Assembly (NCBI GenBank): GCA_019637915.1
Contig: JAHBUV010000001.1
Coordinates: 3,008,565-3,072,564 of the forward strand
DNA: 64,000 bases
Source: Pseudobdellovibrionaceae bacterium
GTDB lineage: Bacteria; Bdellovibrionota; Bdellovibrionia; Bdellovibrionales; Bdellovibrionaceae
Direction: 5' to 3'
This document shows positions 51,060-59,757 of this stretch, in pieces; position 1 is the first letter of the stretch; each line of letters opens with the position of its first letter. The notes below the pieces were generated by a model, which saw only the letters and a program-made list of their open reading frames with translations, was not told the DNA's origin and ran no database searches. Position numbers and translations under genes: made by a program.

Positions 51060-51364
51060 AACCAAGCCTCTTTGGCGGAGCGGATATCCTGCAATTGGGA
51101 TTTCTTGTCTCCACCGCCCAGAAGGAGCACGAGTGACTTGCCTTCTTGAGCGAAATAAATTCGATAACCAGGTCCCCAATCAATTCGGAATTCAAACACC
51201 CCTTTCCCAACGCTTCGGTGATCCCCGAGAAGACCTTGGCGGATCCGGGTGATTCGAGCATCAATGATGGCCTGTGTTCTCAGGTCTTTCAGACCATCAA
51301 ACCACTTCTGGTAAGGGCACAAGCCATTTGCATACTGGAAAAGAACCAATGTGATTTCCGTCAT
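51023..51364 (-). CDS. higB: HigB/RelE-superfamily toxin (Gp49-like)
   Basis: 113 residues. WFDGLKDLRTQAIIDARITR, VGKGVFEFRIDWGPGYRIYF and LVLLLGGGDKKSQLQDI are the features of the phage-Gp49-like/HigB (COG3657) killer proteins, likely ribosome-dependent mRNA endonucleases. The annotated ATG at 51364 lies only 2 nt after a strong -10 element, so the transcript is nearly leaderless or translation starts lower down, for example at TTG of residue 6. Confidence 0.9.
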   Translation of the reverse strand: MTEITLVLFQYANGLCPYQKWFDGLKDLRTQAIIDARITRIRQGLLGDHRSVGKGVFEFRIDWGPGYRIYFAQEGKSLVLLLGGGDKKSQLQDIRSAKEAWLWHQRRKRNNER

Positions 51365-51366
51365 AA

Positions 51367-51395
51367 ATTGTAATCTATAAGTTACAAGTTGTCAA
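51367..51395 (-). promoter_or_regulatory. Toxin-antitoxin promoter and operator
   Basis: On the minus strand: -35 TTGACA (51395-51390, consensus), a 17-nt spacer and -10 TACAAT (51372-51367). The dyad TTGTAA/TTACAA (51368-51373, 51382-51387) covers the -10 and spacer, the expected place for HigA autorepression. Confidence 0.75.
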
Positions 51396-51552
51396 TATCC
51401 CGCACGGATTGCGCGAGATATGCGGAATCAAAAGGCAAATTGAAATCCACTCTGACGGGTGGGAGGAAGAAGGGCTGTGGTTTTCTCGGAGGCGAAAGAC
51501 GGACACCGGGCAGAAAACGCCCTCCTGGAAGGAAGGGCGCGAGGGGCGAGGC

Positions 51553-52500
51553 TTAGCGCTCCGCCGGGCGGGTGGGAGCGGGGGATTTCATCTGGTCCAT
51601 CACGGTCATGGCGGAGGCGATGACGCCGGAGACGTCGGTCATGCTGGCCGGGACGATGATGGCGCGGGCGTCGTAGGCGACGTTGCCCAGTTGTTTCAGG
51701 TACTCTTCGGCGACTTTCAGGCGGGCGGCGTCGTGGCCGCCCTGGGTGGACATGGCGTTGGCGACCTGGCGCAGGCCCTCCGCCGTGGCGGTGGCGATGG
51801 CCAGGATGGCCGCGGCCTTCCCCTCGGCCTCGTTGATCTGCTTGGTCTTTTCACCCTCGGAGTTCTTGATGGTCTCCTGCTTCAAACCCTCGGCGCGGTT
51901 GATCTTGGAGTCGCGGTCCCCTTCGGACTCGAGGATCTTGGCGCGTTTTTCGCGCTCGGCGCGCATCTGCTTTTCCATGGCGTCGAGGATGTCCTTCGGG
52001 GGCTGGATGTTTTTGATTTCGTAGCGCAGGACCTTCACGCCCCAGGGCTCGGTGGCCTGGTCGATGGCGATGATGACGGAGTTGTTCACCTTCTCGCGCT
52101 CCTCAAAGGTGCGGTCGAGATCGATCTTTCCGAATTCCGAACGCAAGGTCGTTTGCGCGAGCTGCACCACGGCCATCTCGTAGTTGGAAATCCCGTACGA
52201 GGCCTTCACCGGGTCGACGACGCGGAAAAAGAGGATCCCGTCCACCGCCACCGACACGTTGTCCTTGGTGATGCAGATCTGCGAGGGGATATCGAGGGGG
52301 ATCTCTTTCAGGGTGTGGCGGTAGCGCACGACGTCCACGAAGGGCATGGTGAAGTGCAAACCGGCATCCAGGCTCAGGTGGAATTTACCCAGGCGCTCGA
52401 CGATCCAAGCCTGTTGCTGGGGAACGATGCGGATGGATTTCGAGATCACCACGCCCGCGAAGGCGATGAAAACCAAGCCGAAGAAAAATCCAAGCTCCAT
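51553..52500 (-). CDS. qmcA: SPFH/band-7 membrane protein (QmcA/stomatin type)
   Basis: 315 residues. N-terminal anchor (MELGFFFGLVFIAFAGVVI), SPFH domain (IVPQQQAWIVERLGKFHLSL, DVVRYRHTLKEIPLDIPSQ), then a Glu/Lys-rich coiled coil (EKQMRAEREKRAKILESEGD and following). Stomatin-type proteins form large oligomeric rings that organise membrane patches or regulate proteases. The NfeD gene lies 3 nt upstream, the usual pairing. Confidence 0.94.
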   Translation of the reverse strand: MELGFFFGLVFIAFAGVVISKSIRIVPQQQAWIVERLGKFHLSLDAGLHFTMPFVDVVRYRHTLKEIPLDIPSQICITKDNVSVAVDGILFFRVVDPVKASYGISNYEMAVVQLAQTTLRSEFGKIDLDRTFEEREKVNNSVIIAIDQATEPWGVKVLRYEIKNIQPPKDILDAMEKQMRAEREKRAKILESEGDRDSKINRAEGLKQETIKNSEGEKTKQINEAEGKAAAILAIATATAEGLRQVANAMSTQGGHDAARLKVAEEYLKQLGNVAYDARAIIVPASMTDVSGVIASAMTVMDQMKSPAPTRPAER

Positions 52501-52503
52501 GTT

Positions 52504-52935
52504 TTACTCCTGAGGTGCGGGTTCGATGATGAGTTTGATGCCCTCGGTGCGCACGACACGCACGCGGTCTCCCTTGATCAGCGGTTGAGCTGAACTGTTG
52601 AGCGCCGTCCACGGCGCGCCCTGATAACGGATCACCGCTTCACCGCCGGCGGGCAGATCGGCCTCGAGCTGGAAGTGCGAGCCGGAATCGATGACGAAAC
52701 CCTGTGAGCGCCGATTGACCAATCGTTTGCGCAAAAGTCCGGCGCTGACCAGGCTGAAAATCGCGAAGATCACCAGCTGCAGCGGCGTGGAACTCACGCC
52801 CAGAGCCGCGAGCACGGCCGTCAGCAGGGCGGCCAAGCCGAAAAACAGCAGGTGAAAGGTTCCTGTGAAGGCCTCGGAGCTCAGGAGCGCGATGCCGATG
52901 ATCATCCAAACAAGAACGTCGCCATTCAATTGCAT
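52504..52935 (-). CDS. NfeD-family membrane protein
   Basis: 143 residues. Three to four hydrophobic helices (VLVWMIIGIALLSSEAF, LLFFGLAALLTAVLAALGV, LVIFAIFSLVSAGLLRK) and a C-terminal OB-fold-like domain (GGEAVIRYQGAPWTALNSS, IKGDRVRVVRTEGIKLII). It partners the SPFH protein encoded 3 nt downstream; NfeD proteins lacking the N-terminal ClpP-like part, as here, are the short form. Confidence 0.93.
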   Translation of the reverse strand: MQLNGDVLVWMIIGIALLSSEAFTGTFHLLFFGLAALLTAVLAALGVSSTPLQLVIFAIFSLVSAGLLRKRLVNRRSQGFVIDSGSHFQLEADLPAGGEAVIRYQGAPWTALNSSAQPLIKGDRVRVVRTEGIKLIIEPAPQE

Positions 52936-52980
52936 GCAGGGATCATGGCTTGACTCGGGGCGAAGCGCAAGACGCGGGGC

Positions 52981-53898
52981 TTAGAAATTCCAGGCGTAGC
53001 CGGCGCGCAGAACCATGGCGCTGGCGTTTTTCACCGTGTCAGAGGCGGGGTACATCCCGTATTCGAGGGTCACCGGGATGAAAGCTTTGCCGCGCAGGGG
53101 AAACTCGAGCCCCGTGGCCAGCTGATAGATCTGATTGGACGAGAGCTGGGCCGTGTCGATGACGTTGCTGGATTTGCCCATGAAGTACAGGAAGCCGAAG
53201 CCGGCGCCGAGCCAGCCGCGCATCGAGTTGGACTCCATGTAGTTGTATTTGGCCTGCCCGTAAAAGGACAGGGCGGAGGCCGTGAAGGAGCAGGTGGTGT
53301 CATTGCCGTTCACGCAGGAGGCGGAGGCGCTCAGCTGTTCGTAGCCGACGATGCCGCGGAAGAAGAAGCGGGAGGCGAGGGGGTGATCATAGAAACCCGT
53401 CACGCCGAACGAGGAGCCTTTCAGGTTCGCGGTGCTCGTGGTGGTGGCGCCGGTTGTTTTGAAGGTCACGGCCATGGCGGTCTGCTGGAAGCCGCCCAGG
53501 ATGCCGTAGGCCCGGCCCGAGCTTTTGCGCAGGGATTTGTAATAAGAATCGCCGCGGGCGCTCTCGTCGCCGTCCTGGGCGTCGTCGGCGCGGACGGCGC
53601 GGGACATGCTCTTCTTGCCGCCGCGGGGGGCGAGCCCGTAACCCGCTTCCGCCGTGCCCTTGGTGACGACGGCGATGGCCTTGGTGCCTTTGACTTTCTG
53701 GACGGTGAGGATGGCTTTGCGTTTGCCGTCGGCGTCAGTGGCGAAGACGGTGTCGCCCTCTTGCGTGGACTCCATGTCGCCGGAAAGATCGAGCATCGCC
53801 CGGCCGTTTTTCACTTGCGTGACCTCCGCCGCCTGGGCGGGAAGGGTGGAGAGGGCGAACAACAGCGAAGTGAGGAGAAACGTCAGATGTTGCGACAT
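52981..53898 (-). CDS. Outer-membrane protein with variable N-terminal region
   Basis: 305 residues. Signal peptide (MSQHLTFLLTSLLFALSTLP, then AQA). Residues about 25-85 form a small beta domain (GRAMLDLSGDMESTQEGDTV, ILTVQKVKGTKAIAVVT). A barrel-like C-terminal part follows (GRAYGILGGFQQTAMAVTF, RFFFRGIVGYEQLSASAS, GWLGAGFGFLYFMGKSS), ending in Phe (AGYAWNF). ATG 53898 is chosen for the signal peptide; a TTG at 53934 is in frame upstream. Function unknown. Confidence 0.75.
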   Translation of the reverse strand: MSQHLTFLLTSLLFALSTLPAQAAEVTQVKNGRAMLDLSGDMESTQEGDTVFATDADGKRKAILTVQKVKGTKAIAVVTKGTAEAGYGLAPRGGKKSMSRAVRADDAQDGDESARGDSYYKSLRKSSGRAYGILGGFQQTAMAVTFKTTGATTTSTANLKGSSFGVTGFYDHPLASRFFFRGIVGYEQLSASASCVNGNDTTCSFTASALSFYGQAKYNYMESNSMRGWLGAGFGFLYFMGKSSNVIDTAQLSSNQIYQLATGLEFPLRGKAFIPVTLEYGMYPASDTVKNASAMVLRAGYAWNF

Positions 53899-53965
53899 CT
53901 CTTTGAGTGTGTCGCCAAACAGGAGGTTCGGCAACCCGATTTAGGACTTCGGTCGGGCCGGTTTT

Positions 53966-54346
53966 TTAAAGGCGCAGCGATCGGTCGAGCAGATTGAGGT
54001 AGGCGCTCTGTTCGCGGGACCAGGTTTCCTCGTCGGCGAATTCGCGGCGGCAGGACTCGGTGCCGGTCTCGGCGGGACGGAAGCTTTGCAGGACCACGCG
54101 GCCGTCGTGGCGGGTCTTTTTCCAGACTTCCAGGTCGGCGTCGGCGATCAGGAGCTCGGCGCCGCCTCCGGAGAATTCCCTTTCGAGCCAGGCGGGCAAG
54201 GCGCCCAGCACCTGGCACTCCCCGAGGGCGGTCGTCTTGATGTACTCCGGCGCCTGGCTTTCGAAATCGCGGCGCACGTTCGACTTGTAAAGCGAACAAC
54301 CGCTCAGATGGGCCAGGATCAGGAGAGGGAAAAGAATCTTCCGCAT
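53966..54346 (-). CDS. Small lipoprotein, unknown function
   Basis: 126 residues. Lipobox LSGC within MRKILFPLLILAHLSGCSLY. The mature part has two further cysteines (GECQVL and ESCRREF) and is mixed alpha/beta (EYIKTTALGECQVLGALPAW, AELLIADADLEVWKKTR). No family recognised. ATG 54346 is preferred for the lipobox and a GGAAGG run upstream; the frame is open to 54439. Confidence 0.65.
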   Translation of the reverse strand: MRKILFPLLILAHLSGCSLYKSNVRRDFESQAPEYIKTTALGECQVLGALPAWLEREFSGGGAELLIADADLEVWKKTRHDGRVVLQSFRPAETGTESCRREFADEETWSREQSAYLNLLDRSLRL

Positions 54347-54370
54347 CCTTCCATCCTGGTCCTCTGCGGC

Positions 54371-54407
54371 GAAAAAGAAAAGGCCCTGTTTTGAAAACAG
54401 GGCCTTT
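54371..54407 (-). terminator. Terminator of ssb
   Basis: On the minus strand a 13-bp stem AAAGGCCCTGTTT/AAACAGGGCCTTT (54407-54395, 54391-54379) with a 3-nt loop is followed by TTCTTTTTC. Confidence 0.8.
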
Positions 54408-54455
54408 GAACAGATCGATGTGGAGATTTCTCCACTCAATCAAAAAAGTTTTGAA

Positions 54456-54893
54456 TTAAAACGGAATTTCGTCCGAGGAGTCGAAGCTCGGTTCCGGCCC
54501 GAAATCCTGGTAATCGTTGCCGCCGCCTTGGGAGCCGCCGTTGTTGGAGGCGGAACGTTCGCCGGCCGCGCCCAGGAATTGCACCGTGTTGGCGACGATT
54601 TCGGTGGTGTAGCGTTTCTGACCCTGTTTGTCTTCCCAGTTGCGGGTTTGCAGACGGCCTTCGATGTAGACTTGGCGGCCTTTGCTCAAGTGCTTGCCGC
54701 AGATTTCGGCGAGCTTGCCCCACACGACGATGCGGTGCCATTCGGTGCGCTCTTGCTTCTGACCTTGTTTGTCCATCCAGTTTTCGCTGGTGGCGACGTT
54801 GAATTGAGAGACCGTCGAGCCTTGGCCGATGGTTTTGGTTTCCGGGTCCGAGCCCAGACGACCCACGATAATCACTTTATTCACACCCGACAT
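54456..54893 (-). CDS. ssb: Single-stranded DNA-binding protein
   Basis: 145 residues. OB fold with [37 protein letters not shown] and [21 protein letters not shown] Gly/Asn-rich linker leads to the acidic tip DSSDEIPF that binds repair and replication partners. GAGGAGG precedes ATG 54893. A leader hairpin (CCCGT/ACGGG near 54930) could influence translation. It is in the same direction as, but separate from, the T2SS operon upstream. Confidence 0.96.
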   Translation of the reverse strand: MSGVNKVIIVGRLGSDPETKTIGQGSTVSQFNVATSENWMDKQGQKQERTEWHRIVVWGKLAEICGKHLSKGRQVYIEGRLQTRNWEDKQGQKRYTTEIVANTVQFLGAAGERSASNNGGSQGGGNDYQDFGPEPSFDSSDEIPF

Positions 54894-55079
54894 GATGTCC
54901 TCCTCGAGGGAACAGTTCTTTGTGACAACCCGTATGAAGTCAATGAAGAACGGGTCTTGTTGTTCACAGCCAGCCAGCAAGCCTGCCGCCGCTCTCGGCC
55001 GTGGTCAATGTGGGATCTCTCTGGAGCTCAGATCCGAGATCCGGAGAAGGGCAAAAATAAACATTGCGTCAGTGAGGGA

Positions 55080-55112
55080 GAAACAAAGGGGCAACGATCG
55101 CAATGCGTCGTG
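55080..55112 (-). terminator. Possible terminator after gspN
   Basis: GGGCA-CGA pairs with TCG-TTGCCC with a single bulge, followed on the minus strand by CTTTGTTTC. A T-run is also present on the plus-strand side, so direction is uncertain. Confidence 0.45.
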
Positions 55113-55121
55113 CCCGTTTTT

Positions 55122-56090
55122 TCAGCGCAAGGGGGCCATGGACGGAGCGGGTCCGAAGTGCGTGCCGCTCAACTTCATGCGGATGCGGCCGTTTTGTTGA
55201 TAGGCCGTCAGGAACTCGAGGAAAAATTTGGCGCGCTCGCGAAAGTTCGCCGAGGGCTGCAAATCGACATCAAAGCTGTAAGCGCCGAACTCAGGGACGG
55301 GGGTGCCCCCGGCATTGCGCAGGTTCAGGCCCAAGGTTCCCTTGATCGTGCCCTGCAAGTCATCGGCGGGCTGACCGCCCACGCGGATGTTCTCAATCAG
55401 CAGGCGGCCGGCGGACAAACGGCCTTTCAATTCCAGCGAAGAGAGCTTGATCTCGGGCAGGGTGAGCTCTCCCATGTGGCCGAGGGCGAGATTGGTGGAG
55501 GGCATCTCGAACTGCTGGATCTTGATGTTCAAGGCCAGATCCGGTTGCTCCGCCAAGGTCATGTCGATGAGTCCCGCGGTTTCGAGATCAAGACGGCCTT
55601 TGATCAAAGCCGGCAGGTTGGCGAGCTGGCGCAGGTCCTGCAGGCTCAGGCGTTGCGCGGTGATCTCGAGCTTCTGCAGCTCGGTGCCGCGTTCGGATTG
55701 GCCGCCGGAGCCCATGCGGGCATCGACGTCGCCGCGAAAGAGGCCCTTGGCGGTGACGTGCCCGTAAGGCTTTTGCGACAAGGCCGCTCCCAAGGACGGC
55801 GTCACCGTCACTTCCTCCACTTTGATGCCCGGGAAAAACAGGGACTCGATGTGCACTTGCTCCGCTTGAGCGCCCAATTGCGGGAAAAAGCTCAGACTCA
55901 AACGCTCGAACTGCACGTAGACGCTGTTGCGCGTGGCGGCCGAGATCTGCGAAGACAACAGGTCCGACAAATCATTGAAGGGGAAAATCAACACGGCGAA
56001 AATCACGGCGCTGATCATCGAGAGGAGCAGGCGCAGGCGATTGTTCCACAGCCACGAGAAGAAGCTCTTCACCCAGGCGATCAGGGTCAT
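55122..56090 (-). CDS. gspN: Type II secretion protein GspN (delta type)
   Basis: 322 residues. One N-terminal span (RLLLSMISAVIFAVLIFPF), then a long periplasmic AsmA-like beta region (SVYVQFERLSLSFFPQLGAQ, VTAKGLFRGDVDARM, LDLETAGLIDMTLAEQPD). This is the GspN form found in deltaproteobacteria and relatives, longer than the classical one. It is an inner-membrane accessory of the T2SS and the last gene of the operon, overlapping gspM by 4 nt. Confidence 0.85.
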   Translation of the reverse strand: MTLIAWVKSFFSWLWNNRLRLLLSMISAVIFAVLIFPFNDLSDLLSSQISAATRNSVYVQFERLSLSFFPQLGAQAEQVHIESLFFPGIKVEEVTVTPSLGAALSQKPYGHVTAKGLFRGDVDARMGSGGQSERGTELQKLEITAQRLSLQDLRQLANLPALIKGRLDLETAGLIDMTLAEQPDLALNIKIQQFEMPSTNLALGHMGELTLPEIKLSSLELKGRLSAGRLLIENIRVGGQPADDLQGTIKGTLGLNLRNAGGTPVPEFGAYSFDVDLQPSANFRERAKFFLEFLTAYQQNGRIRMKLSGTHFGPAPSMAPLR

Positions 56091-56782
56091 TCGTTCGTCT
56101 CCTCTGCCGAGCGGGCACGGTTGGCGCGGCCGCCGCGGGCGGGTTCTTCGGGCGCCGCCACGGGGGCGCTCAGATCAGGCACCGCCAGGGCGGTGAGCTT
56201 GAAGACCACGTCGAAGTAATGATTGTCTTCACGGTTGGCGGCGATGTCGGTGCCGGTGAGCTTCACCGACGGGTTCAGCCGCGACAGCTGCGTGCCCACG
56301 TCCACCACCTGGCGGATGTTGAGTTTCCACAGCGAGATGGACAAAGAACCGAGGGAACGCTCGTTGGGGATCAGCTGCGAGCCGCCGCCGCCGAGGTCGA
56401 TGGCCTTGATCTGCTCCGGCGTGAGGTTGGCTCCGCGCAGACGGGATTCCACGTCGGAGCGCAGGCTTTCAATCGGCGGCGAGGGCATGAGCGGCGGCAC
56501 GTCCGCCGCTTCCCGCGAGACTTTCAGCAGCTCGCGGATCACCGAACGGCGCTCTTCGAAGCCCTCCACGAGGGTGCTGGAATCGCTGTACCAGCTCCAC
56601 GGCACGCTGATGATCAAAAACCAGGCGAGGACCCCGCCGATCACCACCACGATTTTCTGCATGGAAGGGGAGAGACCGTCGAAACGCTCTTTCAGCTGAT
56701 TGTAGACGGGCGTTTCCTGCACGCGCTCGGCGATGCGGTTCCAGGTGACGAGCAGCTGCTCTTTCAGATCGTCCGTCGTCAT
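56087..56782 (-). CDS. gspM: Type II secretion protein GspM
   Basis: 231 residues. A cytoplasmic N-terminus, one span (IVVVIGGVLAWFLIISVPW), a coiled coil (FEERRSVIRELLKVSREAAD) and a ferredoxin-like periplasmic domain (SISLWKLNIRQVVDVGTQLS). It stabilises GspL in the inner-membrane platform. Identity rests on this layout and the position after gspL; the sequence is divergent. The Arg/Glu-rich C-terminus is unusual for the family. Confidence 0.75.
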   Translation of the reverse strand: MTTDDLKEQLLVTWNRIAERVQETPVYNQLKERFDGLSPSMQKIVVVIGGVLAWFLIISVPWSWYSDSSTLVEGFEERRSVIRELLKVSREAADVPPLMPSPPIESLRSDVESRLRGANLTPEQIKAIDLGGGGSQLIPNERSLGSLSISLWKLNIRQVVDVGTQLSRLNPSVKLTGTDIAANREDNHYFDVVFKLTALAVPDLSAPVAAPEEPARGGRANRARSAEETNE

Positions 56783-58446
56783 TCTTTGCCCACCTTCTGG
56801 ATGTTGCGGTCAACGCGGAAGTTCAGGCGGAAACCGGTGCGGCCGACGGCGGGTTGGGTGTTCTCCACGTTCACTTTGCCGTCGGTGGCCAGCCCCGACA
56901 AAGCCCGGCTCAGCTGATTCACCATCTCTTGGCCGCCGCCGACGAAGCCCGCCAGGCGCGCCTGCCCGTCGTTCACCGACAGCTCGCTCACGTCCAGAGG
57001 CAGGCTCTTGCCATCCGGCACGGCGGCGCTGATCTTTGACAGCACCTCCATGGCGGAGTTCATGTTGGCGAGGCTCTCGATGGTGCGGATGTCGGCGATC
57101 TTTTTGCGGTTCTCGCGGATGTAGCGTTTCACGCCGGCCTCGTTGGCGTTGCGCGAGGTGAGTTTCGCGATGGAACGCGCCTGATTGCGCAGCAGATCTC
57201 CGGAGACTTCGTCCAGGTGGGTGGCGATCAGAGTGCGGCCGTAAGCCCAGATGGCCAGCAGGACGGATGCGACCAGCAGGGTTTTCGTGAGGCTGCCGTA
57301 CTCCACCCACAGGTCTTTGGCGAAGGAACTCTGGCGGGCGAATTCGCCCTTCATGAAGTTCATGGGCGGATTGCGCGGCTTGCGCAGGCCATCGAGGGCG
57401 AGACCGATGGCGATGCCGAAGGTCAGATTGGCTTCCGGCGAACGCTCGAAAAACACGTTGGGGAAAAGATCGAGGACCTGCAGGCGGTTCACCGGCGCTT
57501 CCAGGTGCTGGGTGAGGAAAGGCCCCAGGCCCTGGATGGCGGACACGCCGCCGGTCATCTGCACCTCGGTGATCTGGCCGTTGAACTCGCTGCGGAATTC
57601 CAACAAGGACAATTGCAGGCTGTGCACGAGATCGCGCACCTGCTTGGCGATCAGGTCCGAGAACACTTTCGCCTCGTAGCTCGCGTCCTGGCGAGTGGTG
57701 AGGATGAAAGCCTTCACCTCCATCTCTTTTTGCGCTTCCGCCGGCGGGAGATTGTACTTCTGCGAGATGGCGTCGATGATGTTTTTCCCGCCCCACAGCA
57801 GGGAGCGCACGCCGACCAGGCTGTCGCCCTCGAAAGCGCTGACCAGGGTGCGAGTGTGGCCGATGTTCAGCACGACGCGGATCAGGCGCGGCGGCCGGGC
57901 TTCCGGATCGAGTTCCAGGGGCGTCGCCGGCGTCGAGGGGACCCCGTCCCACCAGCGCTCGAAAAGGTTGGCGAAGGCCGTGCCTTCCGTGCTGACCACG
58001 TGGGGCTCGATGGAGGAGTCCTTCATCAGCTGCAGCAGGTTCGCGACGTGGGTTTTGGGGGAGGCGCCCGCCAGCACCTCGGCGGTGTTGCCGACGGTGC
58101 GGATGATCTTGCCCTCGAAGACGGCGTTGTCGAGGGAGAAGGGCAGTTCCTCCTCGAGCTCGAAGGGCAGGGCTTTTTGAATGCGCAGGCGGTCCGTGAA
58201 GGGGAAGGTCTTGTTGCGGATGGCGACCTGGTCCTGGCGCAGGCTCACGCAAAAACGGGTGCTTTTCGGATCGTAGGCGCCGGCGATTTCGCGCAGGAAC
58301 TCGATGACTTCGAGATTGTGGTCGGTGCCGGTGGCCCGAGACATCTTTTTGGTGTGGGAGCGCACCAGCTGGAAACCCTTCGAGGTGCTCTGGACCTCGA
58401 CGACTTTCACCTGGTGGGTGCCGATATCAATGCCGACCGAACGCAT
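56779..58446 (-). CDS. gspL: Type II secretion protein GspL (PilM-like)
   Basis: 555 residues. The actin-like cytoplasmic domain begins MRSVGIDIGTHQVKVVEV, with LNIGHTRTLVSAFEGDSLVG and VQMTGGVSAIQGLGPFL as phosphate and adenosine motifs. A span follows (TLLVASVLLAIWAYGRTLI, about 390-410), then a periplasmic coiled and ferredoxin-like part (INVS-type strand LPLDVSELSVNDGQARLAGF). GspL recruits the GspE ATPase. The actin-like half resembles PilM of type IV pili, and the rest serves as PilN, so this is the fused form. Confidence 0.88.
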   Translation of the reverse strand: MRSVGIDIGTHQVKVVEVQSTSKGFQLVRSHTKKMSRATGTDHNLEVIEFLREIAGAYDPKSTRFCVSLRQDQVAIRNKTFPFTDRLRIQKALPFELEEELPFSLDNAVFEGKIIRTVGNTAEVLAGASPKTHVANLLQLMKDSSIEPHVVSTEGTAFANLFERWWDGVPSTPATPLELDPEARPPRLIRVVLNIGHTRTLVSAFEGDSLVGVRSLLWGGKNIIDAISQKYNLPPAEAQKEMEVKAFILTTRQDASYEAKVFSDLIAKQVRDLVHSLQLSLLEFRSEFNGQITEVQMTGGVSAIQGLGPFLTQHLEAPVNRLQVLDLFPNVFFERSPEANLTFGIAIGLALDGLRKPRNPPMNFMKGEFARQSSFAKDLWVEYGSLTKTLLVASVLLAIWAYGRTLIATHLDEVSGDLLRNQARSIAKLTSRNANEAGVKRYIRENRKKIADIRTIESLANMNSAMEVLSKISAAVPDGKSLPLDVSELSVNDGQARLAGFVGGGQEMVNQLSRALSGLATDGKVNVENTQPAVGRTGFRLNFRVDRNIQKVGKE

Positions 58447-58488
58447 GTTGCTTCGCCGCCTTTCGTCCGTGAAAGTGCTTTTGCGGAT

Positions 58489-59757
58489 TTATCGCTCGGT
58501 CCAGTATACGATGCGGGGCGGACCTTTGGGAAGCTGAACGTTCTGTCTATTGGTCTGGTTTTCGGTCTTGGGCGCGGCCGTGGCGCTTTCGGCCTGCTGC
58601 TGTTCCTTCTTGTCCTGATCGACGTATTTTTTGATCTGATTGGCGGTGCGATCCAGATCCGTGGTGACCACCTCGATCTCGCGCACGGCCCCGCCGAACT
58701 CGCCGGTGGATTTGATGCGGAAGCTGATCAGGCTCTCAAACGACAGGGGGATCTTTTTGGTGTCCTCGGCCTGCAGGCGGGCGCCCTTGTCCGTGACGAA
58801 GTCCCAGAAATCCTTGTCGGACTTGAATTTGCCGCCTTTGTTCTCATCCTCGCGGCGGGCGATGATCTCGGCGGCGATCTCCGCGGTGATGCCGGGGTCC
58901 AGCGACATGAGGACCTCTTTGGTCGCCACGTTGGGATTGATTCCGCGCATGCCGTAGATGGTGACCTGGGGCGCGAGCAGATCGTAAAAGTCATCGTTCA
59001 TGCCGGCCACCAGGCGCAGCTCCTGCAAGGTGCGGAAGGCGCGGTTCGGGGGGAATCCCGTGCCGGCGACGTTCTGGTTGAGCTCGCCGTAGCGGCTGCG
59101 TTTGTCGCCGCCGTTCAGGCTGGCGGTTTTGTCGCTCATCCAATCGGCGATGTTGTTGATCAGCTCCTCGAAAGGATAAGAGCCGTAGGTGCGGCGCCAC
59201 TCCTCGTCGTCCTCGACCTTGCGTTTGAAGACGTCGAGCAGGCGTTTGCGGGTCAGCTCCTGCAGGCTTTTCGAGGGCGACACCAGGTCCGCGAGGTCGG
59301 TGCGCGAGCCTTCGTCCTGGATGCTGGTGCTGAAGGAGGCGTCCATGGTGGATTCCTTCATCATCTGATCGGTGCTTTCTTTGTCCATGCTGCTCATGGT
59401 GTCGGGCAGCTGCAGGGGCCACACGAAGGGGAAGCGCCAGATCTCGTCGATGTAGTTTTGAAAGGCGCCGAGTTTGTCCGGCGACACCTTGGCGTTGATC
59501 GATTGATAGATCTTGACGCGCAAGAGGCTGATCTCCAGTCCCGAACGGGCGGCGTAATAGGCTTTCAGGCGGTTCAGGCCCTGGGCGTTGACGGTGTATT
59601 CCACCGTCGAGTCGTACATCACCTCCATGGCCAGGTAGGTGATCAGCGCCACCGCCGTGATCGCCATGACCAGGGCGACGCCCCGGTCGTTGCGCAGAGG
59701 GCGGAACTCAGTTCCGCGGCGTCGTCGCCGCAGGAACGCCTGGATTGGCTGGAGCAT
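58489..59757 (-). CDS. gspK: Type II secretion minor pseudopilin GspK
   Basis: 422 residues, the largest pseudopilin. The prepilin segment is NDRGVALVMAITAVALITYL after a long basic leader (about 25 residues), without the usual Glu5, as is normal for GspK. The SAM-like alpha domain (IADWMSDKTASLNGGDKRSR) and GINPNVATKEVLMSLDPGIT are recognisable. GspK caps the pseudopilus tip with GspI and GspJ. The start overlaps gspJ by 50 nt. A Gln/Glu-rich tail ends the protein. Confidence 0.88.
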   Translation of the reverse strand: MLQPIQAFLRRRRRGTEFRPLRNDRGVALVMAITAVALITYLAMEVMYDSTVEYTVNAQGLNRLKAYYAARSGLEISLLRVKIYQSINAKVSPDKLGAFQNYIDEIWRFPFVWPLQLPDTMSSMDKESTDQMMKESTMDASFSTSIQDEGSRTDLADLVSPSKSLQELTRKRLLDVFKRKVEDDEEWRRTYGSYPFEELINNIADWMSDKTASLNGGDKRSRYGELNQNVAGTGFPPNRAFRTLQELRLVAGMNDDFYDLLAPQVTIYGMRGINPNVATKEVLMSLDPGITAEIAAEIIARREDENKGGKFKSDKDFWDFVTDKGARLQAEDTKKIPLSFESLISFRIKSTGEFGGAVREIEVVTTDLDRTANQIKKYVDQDKKEQQQAESATAAPKTENQTNRQNVQLPKGPPRIVYWTER

